From Atopsyche davidsoni (Eukaryota > Arthropoda > Insecta > Trichoptera > Hydrobiosidae), in NCBI GenBank assembly GCA_022113835.1, contig JAILWY010000011.1:4278001-4342000 (forward strand): a stretch of DNA of 64,000 nucleotides. Direction: 5' to 3'. Shown one piece after another: positions 23,661-36,300 of this stretch. How positions within the stretch are numbered: the stretch's first letter is position 1; every line of letters starts with the position of its first letter. The notes under the pieces were generated by a model. The model saw only the letters and a list, made by a program, of their open reading frames with translations. It searched no databases and was not told the DNA's origin. A program made the position numbers and the translations under genes.

Positions 23661-26600
23661 CTGCCCGCTCGTGGCGCGTGGCGCGCGTGGCCGGCGTGGC
23701 TGGCGTGCGTGGCGTGCGTGGCGTGCGTGGCGTGCGTGGCGCGGGGCGCGGCCGGGCAGGGGCAGCCGCCCGCGCGGTCCCCCTGCCCGGCCGTGTTCTC
23801 GTACGAGGAGTCCACCGAGCGCGACCGCTGGCAAGGCTCGCTGCAGCTCACCACGGACGCCACCCTCTACGGCGTGTGGATAGACGTGGTGCTCGACCGC
23901 CAGGCCGAGTCGCTAGGGGTAAGCTCTAAGATCTATAAAAAACCAAACGAGATGTATTCCACCGAAAAAATACCACTTACTTCTCCCTCCTTCCCTCCAA
24001 AAACTGACAATACCTGAAAAGAGACAGAGAAATTTGACCCAAAAAGCACTAGCAAATTGGAGTCACAACTTTTTCGCCAAGATCTTCTTACAACGGCACG
24101 AAGAATATGCAGTTATGACATTAAAAAGTCTTCCCAAAAACTTCATGCACCCCATTAAACGTGCGTTTTAATCTAGTCCTGGTTGCATGCATGTACGCTT
24201 GGACTAATATCAAAGTCATTTTAACTTTTTTTACAGAACTGGTTCGGAGATGTTACTTCATCGGATAAAAAAAATTTCAAAATCGAAAACACTCAGCAGA
24301 CCCTCTATTCGGGATCATCGACTCCCGTTAGATTTTTTGTGAAATATAACACGGCATACCCGACACCTAAGTTAAAAAACCTCAGATTGAATGGCAGAGA
24401 AATATGCATGGTGTCTTTGAGTACACAAACACAGACTGTCCAATCGAGGAATTCACAGCAAGACAATTTTCATGAAAACGATAATGACCGACCAATTTAT
24501 TCACAAAATGATGTCAATCAGATTAATAAACGAAATGAGAGACCTAGCGTTATCACAGAGGCTCCCTATGACAGACTTCAGACGACAAAACGAACAGATC
24601 CCAACGATATTTATTCAGTCTCATCCCAAAGCCCGAGTAGGCGAAATACTAATTCAAACACAGATACTTTGCATGGGAATAATGATGATATCTATAATAC
24701 TGGATCTCAGAACAATGATAGAAATCAAAATACTTATGGTGCTGCAACTGAAACATCATATGAAAGGCCCACCAGTACGAGTAGAAGACCACAGCACAAC
24801 GTTGATAATATTTAGTGAGTATTATCATTTATTACTAATATGATTAGGCACATTAGTTCATATATAGAAGATGACTTAAAGAAACTCTCAGAAAAATATC
24901 ATCGTGATTGGTGTGGGATTTGAACCCACATATAATAAACCCGTAATGGGTAATAAATACGCATCTGATTGACCAATCCGTAATAGACATATTATCATTT
25001 ACATTAAAAAAATAAAATCATATTATTCTACTCTTGAAAAATTATCACTGAAATGCATGCAGAAACTATTGGCAGTAGAGTAATATAAAAATATTATAAA
25101 CATCTATTTATTCTTTTAACCATTTGAGATGTTATTACATGAAATCTATTTTGATATCAGCTGAAATGAAAGTTGAAGTATAAATTTCTACATACGAATA
25201 AACTTGAATTATTGGTTGTTTATTTTTGTCCATCAGCAATCAACAACCAGTTCGGGGAGTTACATCCTCTAGAACTTCTACTCACCGACCATCGGATGAA
25301 ACCACTGACATGTACGGCAGACCAATAAGACCACAGATCACACCTATCCCGACCAATAAGTACGTATAGTATATATAATTACTAACGGCTAATTGTCTAA
25401 TACTAACGTATAAGGTGATTATTTTTGAGAGTTGAGTAATGATTGTGATGATAATAATATAATTGTATATTTCAGCTTATTCAGGATCAAACACAAAAAA
25501 AAATTGTAAAGGGAAGTCTACAGATTGTTACAAATAAGAAGCCACCTTTTTATAGGCTAAGTAATGGCCTGATAGTTACTCAATAGTTTTACTTAGTGAC
25601 TTTTATTTCAACAACCCGAAAAGATTATTGTCACATTACTATGTAGGCTCAAAAATTCCACATGAGCTTGTTATATTTTGATAAAGTTTAAAGAGAAATT
25701 TAGAAAAATTATTCATCAGCTGTTTCCCAGTTTAACAATGATATCCTAGTTTAATTACCGTTTTAATTATATTTTGTACATATTATACTTTCAGTAAACG
25801 ACAGTCGTCCAATGACCGAGTGAATCCCCTTGCACAACCGTACGACCAACCAAATGTTAATCAATTCCCAAGACCTCAAACTTCCACGAGGAGACCCCCA
25901 AAGCCTAAAGTTCCATCTTACAGTTCTGCTGGAGAGTCAGAAGATGATGATTATCCAGAGTAAATATAATATTCTTATAATAACGTGATATTTGTAATAT
26001 ATAGAAGTGGCTTTTATTTAAAGGCACATTTGTGGCAGCATTAGCATAATTTCTCTGAGTTCATGATCGGAGCCCTAATTAAGGATTGCTAACTCTCGAT
26101 CATTCATGGTGTGTAAACATGTAACCTACGTACATTATATCCTGTTATAAATCATTAAATTCAGAATTACGGTGCTTTAGATTTACCATTTTTTTTATTT
26201 ATTATTTGCCACAAGAATACTATTTACATCAAATACCCTTGCATTAAGTTTTTCTCCAGCTGATTGACCATGGTAAGTTTTCTTTTGCCATAATAATTTT
26301 TGCTTTAGTTCTATTTCTCCAAGTCGCACACCTAGCAGAGGTAATAACCGAGAAACATCACATGACTATTATGAGGGCGACCACAGAATACCACAAGATG
26401 CCAAAATTAGACCAACTCCCCTGCCCGATCGTCAATCAACAAGTCAGGTGAGATTAAGCATTTTAGTTTTGTGCTATTGCATAAACGCTAAGAAACTAGG
26501 GAGTCAGGAAATTTCCCAGGGGGCCTTGGTGTGTAAAAATGTATTTGCTTACCTGTTGCAACCAAAATAATAATTCATGCATCTAATAAGACATTTTTGG

Positions 26601-28238
26601 AATCATCAATAATTATGAACAAATTAAATACCTTACTCTTACCAAGTCAACACAGCAGTGTATTTTGATTTTATATTCAAGTATTTATAAAATTCCAGGA
26701 ATGTGGGAAGGTAGCCGTTCAGGCGGCACCACTCATCCTGAGTGGTCAAGCTACAGTCCAAGGACAGTGGCCGTGGCATGTTGCCATCTACCAATCTCAG
26801 GTATACTTTATTATCTCCAATAGTTTTCATTAGAGGCAACCCTTGTACGTTGTAGTTACCTAAAGAAACCTGAACTTGTAATATATTTTAATGATAAAAT
26901 ATTTGAGAATAATTATTATTTAGTGTATTGTTTTAGTATTCAAAAGCCAATTTAAAAAATGTTTTAACCTGCATTTTATGTATTCCAGACAGTGGAGGCC
27001 AGTAAATATATCTGTGGGGGTTCACTGGTGACGGCATCTCATGTCATTACAGCGGCACACTGCGTGACGAGGAAGAATACCGCGCGAATAGTCAACCACC
27101 AGACACTCACTATCTACCTCGGCAAGTTCAACCTCAGGAAGTCAACTGATGGAGTGCAGATTATGTTGGTAGGTTACATTCTGTTTTAGTGATAATATAG
27201 TTATCATAAAAGACATGGAGATGTGGTGTTGAATCCTGTATTTTATTAAAAATATTAGATCTATGCAGAGAAGTATTGATTCCTGAGTTACGATCAGAAG
27301 ATAAAGTAATCTATACGATGTATATGTCAATTCAGGTGCAGAGAGTGTTTGTTCACCCTGAATACAATGGAACTAGCTTCTACGCTGACGTGTCTATCCT
27401 GAAGCTGACAAGGGCCTCGGAGTACACCAATTATGTGCGTCCGGTTTGCCTGTGGAAGGAAAGCGAAGTGGACTTCTCTTACATTCTGGAGAAAGAAGGA
27501 TCAGTAAGACTTTCTATTAAAAAATTTCAATCTATTGAAACTTAGTGTTGATTTTTTAAAATAGTTGACATACATTTGATTTTAGAGTAGCAGTAGATTA
27601 ATTTAATAATCTGTCAGCTTTGCTTATGATGACATGGCGATGGAGGATTTTTTAAAAATATTTACTTCAATTGCTTTTCAGGTGGTAGGCTGGGGTTTCG
27701 ATGAAGATAACCATGTGACTGAAGAACTGGCTCTGGTGAGGATGCCAGTGGTGAAGCACTCCACCTGCCTTTGGTCTTTCAGGGAGTTCTTTACTCATTT
27801 CACATCCAACCATTCCTATTGTGCAGGATTCGCAAATGGTAAAAATTATGCTTTATATCTTCATAATTTAACACATATAATCTTGTATGTTAGACAATGC
27901 TTTTAATTGGTACACAACGTTTTCAATAATTAGTTCTTTGTCTACATCAGTGGCAAATGTAGTTGTGTATAACTTGTCACATATCCAGTGTTGTGAATTT
28001 TATTATTATAAGTCTTTTTGCATTTCCAGGTACATCTGTGTGTAACGGCGACTCGGGCGGAGGCATGGTGTTTCCCGATGCCAGTGCTTACAGCTCCACT
28101 CCTACCTGGAGGCTGCGGGGCCTAGTGTCCATCAGCGTGGCGCGCCAGAATGAGAACATCTGCGACCCGTATCACTACGTTGTCTTCACAGACCTCGCTC
28201 TCTTCCTGGACTGGGTTAAAGAGAAGTTGGTGGCTTGA
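23661..28238 (+). CDS. gd: Gastrulation-defective-like serine protease (5' end incomplete)
   Basis: Ten exons: 23661-23918, 24237-24814, 25237-25359, 25795-25959, 26309-26447, 26699-26800, 26989-27168, 27336-27503, 27682-27838, 28030-28238 (stop TGA). Phases agree throughout, giving 692 residues without the start. The N-terminus is a Gd_N-type domain ([43 protein letters not shown]). About 200 residues rich in Asn/Ser/Thr/Pro/Arg follow, then a trypsin-like domain with [15 protein letters not shown] (His), YADVSILKL (Asp) and GDSGG (Ser). There is no R|IVGG activation site; the domain begins APLILSGQ, as in the gd family. Position 189 appears to be Ser rather than Asp, so trypsin-like specificity is not expected. 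In Drosophila, gd acts in the extracellular dorsoventral cascade; that role here is inference. The frame has no ATG in the first exon found, so an upstream exon must supply it. Confidence 0.85.
23680..23741 (+). repeat. Minisatellite encoding the signal-peptide core of the gd-like protease
   Basis: Tandem 9-bp units (TGCGTGGCG), about four clean and several degenerate, lie in the first recognised gd exon and translate as (Ala-Cys-Val)n. The result is a hydrophobic stretch just before the mature Gd_N domain. Confidence 0.75.
24895..24985 (-). repeat. SINE-like dispersed repeat (copy 2) with tRNA-like B box
   Basis: GTGGGATTTGAACCCACA is the complement of a pol III B box (GGTTCAAATCC). It is followed by the same 48-base block seen at 21474-21521. 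It lies in an intron of the gd-like protease. The A-box half was not identified. Confidence 0.5.
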
Positions 28239-30331
28239 GGAAATGCACAAGAGACTGATTTATAATGTTTTATCTGTTTTGAGTAATTTTGTTACACTTT
28301 GTATTATCAGGTAGTATTTGTTGAAAACATTGGTAGCTTTTAATTTGTTAATTTAATCGTCAATTGCTTTAACTACTTACCAAAGGCCTCTCAAACCATC
28401 ACACTTAAAAACCTAGAAAATTATATGAATTCAGCTGTAAAGTCACAAAAAGAGGAGTTGCTTGTATTAAGGCTCTATCGTGTACATGGAACAATTTATT
28501 TTTCTATTAAATAAAATAAAAAGATGCATGTTGTAATATTTATTTAAATAACAAATTGATAACAAGAACAATTAAAAAAATTACAAAAGTTATGCCAGGC
28601 AGTCAATGAAAACACTTCAAAATGTTAGTACAGAAACTCCTTAATACAAAAAAGAAAAACTACACCAGATTTCGTATGTTCCCATGCTCCACAATAATCA
28701 ACTAATCACAGTTAAATAAATAGAAGAAAGTTTAATTTAATAACCAACACCAACAATAGTTAAAATCACATAGCAAAATGTAAAATATATTCTCCCAAAA
28801 CCGTGCATTATATATATTAGGATCAACTCACCCGTCAAGCGCAAGACTTATGGACGAGACACACAAAACTGCTAAGTACTTTCACCTTTAAAAACAAGTC
28901 AATTGTTTAGTATCAATCCCTCCTTTTGATGGGTCGCCTCGTTCCTCTGACAAATGACTAAATGTTTGAGGCTCGGCTTGATGATGATTAATACACAATC
29001 AAATGGTGCACTAGAATTAACTATTCGTCTAGTTTTTGCTGAAGGCAATGTTATGACTAAGTCAAATAATATATTTATACTTCTAGCGTATAAAGTCATA
29101 TTTTCATTTCTGATGATTCTGAAATTCTAATACACGACGACAATTCGTCATTTTTTTAGCTTCTAGTCTAGTTCCCTTTACCAGGTTTCAGTTCAGAAAG
29201 GCTTTTAAAAGCTCTGAAATTAGAAAGTTGTGATTACTCGATAACTAAAAATTTACTTGTAACAAAAACTACTATTCCCCTATTGGATGTCATCACTAGC
29301 TATTATGTTTTGGATCAAAATTATCTCTCAAAGATACATGTTACCAATCACATCAATGAAACATTGACAGTACAACCACATATGTTGAAATATCCTCCAT
29401 GGATTATATTTATTATATATTGTACAAAGAATATCAAATGCGTCTGTAAAAATGCAAGCCTTTCAATATTTCTATAAAATTTTCAGACTTATGGCATGTT
29501 AGATAACTAAACTAGAATACAATCCTAAACAGCGCTAGATATACACGTGACTCAGATATTGATTCTAAAAAATTTAACAGTTCTAAAATACAAGCTTCAC
29601 AGAAGTAAAGATAGCTGGTTTGAAAAATTCTTCCTCGATAATCGACATCAATCGAACTGGAATTGGCCGTTCTCAATATATGCAGTGTGGTCTCAATTAC
29701 TTATCAAATAATGCATTAAAATACAATATTTTCCCAGTTATCTTATCTTATTGCAGTTATCGATATCTTTGACAATCGTGTTATATTCTAACAAAATTAT
29801 TTTTATTTTTATAAGGGTTTTGTATTTTAAAACTCTAAGATATGTTTCTTTTTTGATAATTAAACTTTAATTTTAATGTTATATCATCGTGTCAAAATGT
29901 TTGGACCATTCATGGTTCATCTACAAATATATATTTTTCAAAAGTGCCATTCAACTCTAATTCTCTAGCATGTCAATTTTCTTTTTACAAGAGTAAAAAG
30001 TAGTGATTTTGGCGGTGTGGTATTCCACTATTAAAAATAATATAAAATATTTCAGAATATAATTTCTCGGCATATCTATTTCATATTCAACAACTCTTGA
30101 GTTAAATTATTCATTAATAATTTTATTGGTGACTTTAAATATGTCTATAGTTGACATCAATAGTTGATGTCTCTGGCATTGGAGGTTAGCTAAATTGATC
30201 ACCTTAATCTCGGAGACACTACATGACCAGAGTATATAAAGGAGTGTCCGGGGCTTATAGTTTACCTTGGTATTTAGCCGGGAGTATCTGTGATGGAAGT
30301 GAAGGCCTCAAGTGAAGTCCTGGCCCCAAGC
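28239..30331. other. Convergent 3' region between the gd-like gene and SANBR copy 1
   Basis: About 2.1 kb of AT-rich sequence. AATAAA tracts near 28509 probably serve the protease transcript. Complementary TTTATT signals (for example near 28541 and 29801) could serve the opposing gene. No coding exon or repeat was recognised. Confidence 0.5.
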
Positions 30332-33300
30332 CTACTTGGTGGGCTTGGCTCGATTGACCTTGGCGGAGTACAAGTGTCGGTTGGCAGCGCGCGTACTGCT
30401 GGAAGATGGCAATACTGACTCTCGCCACTCCGCCTCAAGGCGCACGTAAGAACCTCCTGAAAAAGAAAATTATCAGTGTACTGTAAAAGCATTGTATCTG
30501 ATCAAGATACTTCAAAATTCCTCAACTCAAATTATATATATTTTTAAAGTTTTTAGAAAATTATTATAGTAGATTGAGTAGCATCATCCACTTTTCAAAT
30601 CTGCAAATCCTTGTTTGCAGAAAAGATCAAAATTTGGAATAATATGACCAAGGTCTTGTTAACTTTTTTTGGGAGAATTTTTAGTTTGGTTGTATAGTAT
30701 GTAAGTATACACAATATGAATTTTTGACTAATGTAATATTGAGCGGTATGTTTACCGAGGGGCTGCACGGCCTGCTGCCGGGTGGCGGGTTGCACGGCGC
30801 GACGAGCGAGCAGGAGCCTCATCTGCCGTGCCGCTCGCTCCTCGTACTGCCTCTGGTGGTCTTGGTTGCTGCGGGCTGACAAGGCTGGGGCCCACGATCT
30901 GCCACCGCCAAAGGGACGTCTACAGCAATGCAAATTTCATATTAAGACTGTGAATCATTATTAAACAGTTAAAAAATTTATAAGAGTGCATTCAATATTG
31001 TACGGTATATTTATCTTTTGCTACTCGTTTTAATCCAGATGCCATATTTTTTCAAAAAACATCAAAAGAATATTTGATTTATTGTGTAGAGACCTCCGGC
31101 TGATTTGACGCAGAGGAGTGCGGCGCACGGGTGGGCTGCGGCGAGGACTGTTTTCTTCGCTGTGAGACTCTTCACTGCTCGAGCTTTCGGATTCCGCATC
31201 GTCTTCCGAAGAAGAGTCTTTGGAAGATATCTTAGCAGAGTCTTTACTGTCCGCTGTAGCTAACTGTAAAATAATATCTCAATTCTTATTTGACCGAGGG
31301 TCGTTCTGAGCACCTACTAAAAATTAATACAATTTATACAACTTCTATGATCATGAAAGGTTTACTATAGTAATTTCAGCGCTTTCTTGTTAATTTAATT
31401 TTTGTTAAATGCTAAATCATTCATATTTCAAGTATACTCACCTTAGAGCTGTCATTATCAATACTGTTCAGCATGTCAGTGATGATAGGAGTGGGGATGG
31501 GCATTGAGGCCGGAGTGGTGCAGTGAGCTGAAACCTTGGCCGGGCCATCCAAAGACTGTTTGCCACACACAGCTGAAATCAACACTCAATATTATTTGAC
31601 GTTTGTTAACGTAGAACATTCACAATAGCTGCAGTAGGGTTTATATAAACTTTTTGCAGTAATATTTTGAAGTGTTGTTGTAGTCTTCGATGCTGTGATG
31701 TGATGTTGGTGGTTGCAGGATTGATGTATTGGTTGAAAATCAGAAGGCTGGAGAAATACGTAATTTGCGTACTCGTACTTTATTCAATGTAACTACACGT
31801 AAGGATAAATATACGTGGTTACTACTTTGATGCCACGAGGTCTCTGTGGAGAGGCGCGGGGAAGCCGCTTATATAGGGTCCCGACGCATTCGTAGATAAC
31901 GTAAACAGGAAGAATGCCACGTCTCAGGGGGTGTCTCATTACGAGGAAGAATACTCATTCACACGAAATGGTATCACGGTTTCACTGACCGCTTATTGTA
32001 GGTCGAATGGCACATTCCAATGGGCTGTAAGACACATGTTCCGATGAAGGTACTAGCCCCTACGAACTATGACCAGAGTGCCCAAAAAAATGAGAACCCA
32101 GTATTTCTTATAGGGAAACTATTTATATGTTCAGCTATTTAATGGCAGGAAATGATTACAAAGGGTAGTTTAACCTGCTTGGGGCTTGGGCGTAGGACTG
32201 CCGCAGTATAGCTTGCCTAGTAAACCCAAGGGCAGTCGAGGTGGGGCGAGGCGAAGACCTTCCCACCAGAACACCTCACGTGCTGCAAGTCTACCATTCT
32301 CGTCTCCACTTTCTAAAAGAAAAATTACACATAATAAAACAAAAAACTATTGCGAAGTTGCAAAAGTATTTATATATTAAAACCATTACCCATGACCCGA
32401 TTAATTTTTAGATGTAATGAATAGAATAGTCAGATACAAAAATATACAGTAATTAGCATACCCCTGGCAACGAGTCTCGTGAGGCGGTCAGGGAACATGA
32501 GGTTTGGCGGGGGCACGTGGATGAGTTCTTTGTACTTGACGTAGCTTGCAAGTACCGCTATGTCCTGGTCTGTTTTCTTCTCCGGAACGTGCTCACGAAA
32601 CTTGCAGCCTTGCTGTGAGGATTTTTACAATAATCATTTTGCATACAGCATATTTGCCTCTAAAATATTTTATTAAATAAAACAATAAAGAGAATATTTC
32701 AACTTTTTCTGTTCAAATAGGTCAGATTCTGTAGTTGAAAAATTCTAACTATCTAACATACCTATTTACTAAAAATAAACAGTTTTGCTACAATATTTGC
32801 TTCATTTTAATGAGAAATGAAAATTGCTTGAAGGTTTCTTTGCTGACTTCAAATAGACTTGAATCAAACCATATACCATTATTAATCTAATGGCGTAGAA
32901 ATTTTTGATCTTTAACTACCAAAAAAAATATCGGGGGCACTTTCTTATGAAAAGATTAATGAAATTATGAGGAGTTTTTTTATTTACGTTGGAAAACAAT
33001 AGTTGAAAATATGGTTTACAGTGGTGTTGTGGAGGGACTGGTATCTGTAGGCCCTCTCGCTGCAGCAGGGGTAGCGGCCGATGGGGAGGCACACGGGCCG
33101 TGCGGGCTCCAGAGAAAAAAACTGAGGCACATCAACATGATAGCAGCACCACTCCATCTGCAGAATAATGCAGTCAGTCTGTATACTAAAATGAAATAGT
33201 TGTATAAACTAATAATAATACTAAGAAGCCTACTACATATAATGTAAAGCCGAAACACTGATGAAAATTATTGATATAAGAAAGTATTTTAGGTATTGGA

Positions 33301-36300
33301 GTGAAACGATCAGTAACAGAACAGAAGAAAAAATGTTCAAATGTAATATATTGTACCTACAATATTAAAAAAAAATATCCCAACCTCGCAATAGCATTGG
33401 AACAATAATAATAATTTCATTTTTGTCACATAGGAGCAACTTCGTTTTCATAGTAATGCTTCTCTAATACCACACAATATTTTGTAGATGATGCTAGATT
33501 ATTTAAGTACATAGAAAAATGACGATTAATAGGACATCCTCATAAATACTCTGTCTCTACAAAGAAGCGCAACAATCTAGTATCTTTGAGTTCCGAGTTT
33601 TACAGAATAAATTTGTTAAAGTCATTAATTGTTATATGCTAATGATAACTTATGAAGTAAGAGTTTCATGAACAGTGGGTGTCAAGATGAATAGTTACCT
33701 GATGCACAGAGAAGTAGTTATCACACTCCATGCACTTCAGGAAGTGACTTTCTCCCCACAGTCTCCAGTATACCTTCCGCCAGCTCTTCAGCTCATTCTG
33801 CAGCTCCACAATATATTCACTTAAGTTCCAACCGATGTCTCTGTAGGGAAATAGCAATAATAAAGATGTTATGAGAGAAATACATGTTTATAGTTAGTTT
33901 AAATTTAAAATGCTGATAGAATTGTTTGGGAATTAGAAGCTGCCATAATTATAATTTGTTTATAAGAAACTAAGTTCATATAAATTAAATAATAATACAA
34001 GAAAGATGAGTTTTATAATGTTTGTTGGGCCTCTAAGGCACAGAGAACCAATGTGGCCTTTAATCTTAGAAAGTCTGTGTATTCCTGGTCTAAAATAACA
34101 GCTCGCTTGTTACCTGGTGTGGGCACTGATAACTTGGCCGCGGCGGTCGATGCTCATGCTGGAGGACTGGCACGGGACTCGGTCTGCAATCTGTCTTGGG
34201 ATTAACTTGGAGCATCTAGAACATTAATAGATAAAATGGCGTGATATGTAGCCATTATATTTAGAAATTAAATTTATACCATAAAATAAGAACTATCAAT
34301 CATATTGACATACTTGCTGCATTTGAAAAGCGTGGCCAGCGAGGAGTAGTGTCCTCGTAGGGTTTCTGGCACAGGCTCTCCCAGCGACATGATCATCTTA
34401 CAGAACAGCCGAGACTGGATCTTGTCTTTCTTGTCCTTGATGGCCTCTAGCTCCGAGTTGGTGTACATGGCACCCAGTCTGAAATCATGTCGGTAGAAAC
34501 AATGCTACTAAATAAAAAAAATTACAAATGGTTTTAAAATTATTGCTAATAAAAACTTAAGCATACTTGATGACAATTTAATTTAAAGCAGTATTTGTGA
34601 TCATGGATTTTTTAATTCATGTAACGTCTACACAAGTATTGTAAATAAACACCCACATAGGAACCTGTCAACAATACAATTAATCTAACAAAACCTTTGA
34701 GAATGTGCAGTGTACCTTGTGAGTATAGTATCGTTGAGGCAGGCCAGGTTTGTGTTGGTCCTCACAATGTCAGTCATGTGGCCGTGGCAGTACATTAGGC
34801 AGTCGTGCAGCAGAGGATCCATCTAAAAATTTCATATATAGGAACATAATAACTTATTTTATACTTCTCCATCTAATTAAAGAAGCCACTTGCTTCGTCA
34901 ACCTTTGAATTTTCAAAAGAAAAATAATAACAAACAGTTTTTGTAAAGGAACAAGCTGCTAAGAATTGAAATTTGAAGAGTTAAAATATTCGGTCAAATA
35001 TTGAACTTTGGATAATTGGATTGGATTTGAACCATGCATTTTTTATTTAATATTCCTTTTGTTATTTTTTTAACTCTTTTGGCTATCTTGTCTAAATACA
35101 GTTTTCAGAAATTAAATTAAATGAATAAACCCTACCTGAAGAAAAGACGCAGAGACGAGGATAGGAACAACATTGGTGGGATCCAGCAGGGGCCAGTCGG
35201 CCACGAGGATTGTATCTTTCTTGACCCATCGCATGAGCCAGTCAAAAATCTGAATATCGCAGTGAACCGATATGTCCATATCCTCCAGTTTCTGTCCGGA
35301 AGTCACATCTGCAAAGTAGCCCATCTTGGATACCAGCAGCTTCTGCGGACATCTGAAGTCTCTCTTCAGGCCCTTTACTTCATCACACACATGTATTTCT
35401 ACTTCTCCTCTGAAATCAAAGTTACAAAAATACTTGACTAATATTGGAGTGTTGGTCAAAAAAATTATAGTGTTGACTTTGGCAAGTGTTGTTAAACCGA
35501 TTTTAAAGGGAAATTTGTGTGATTTTCAAGACGTACATCCACAGTTGCAGCAAGGCCAAACTGTAATGAGACTTAGTTGGGGTGGGCTCTATATGGAATG
35601 TTCTGCAGTAATATTTGTAACAATAATATTTTTAATGAAATTAGTGACATATTATTACTGAGATAAAATTTAAAGAACTTACTCTCCTTTAACTGAAAGT
35701 TTCTCTCCAATGGAAGATTTTCTCCGTCCCATTTTATCACGTGATACTATTGCCAACTTCTCTTTTGATTCCCTTTCCGTGACAAATCCTGAAAATGGTT
35801 ATAAGAAATATTCAAAATTTTGAGTGATGCAAATCAATGAACCTGTGTGATTTGATTTTCTGACCTATGAACTACGAATTACATCATATCAATACCAAGA
35901 TCTAATGCAGAATCAAAAAAGAGTATTAAAAAAATTTACCGCTGAAGCTTGCAGGTTTTTTAAGTTCAGTTGTAGAAGCAAAAGAGACAGGCTTTTTGAT
36001 GATCGGCTGATGAGTGCTGCAAGTCTTCACAGGTTTTGTATACCCTACCATGTATGGAAGAACTGAGTCTAAGATCCCTTCGTTAAGCACCTAAAGCACA
36101 TAATAATAGTGGTTATAAGTACATTATTACAAAACTTAATAATGTTTTTATTACAATTTTAATTCACACCTTAATTAGACAGCAAATTCAATATAATCTA
36201 ATTGTTGGATTGATAATGAGTTTGTAATGCATTTATTTTTTCAACAATAGTATTTTGATTAGAATTATTTTTTAAATTTTTTATTATTATTTCTAATAAC

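Noticed and set aside
23612..23929. Long overlapping frames through the GC-rich first gd exon, including one with repeated Arg-Ala-Trp
   Set aside because: They are shadow frames of the minisatellite; only the frame leading to [10 protein letters not shown] continues into the Gd_N domain.
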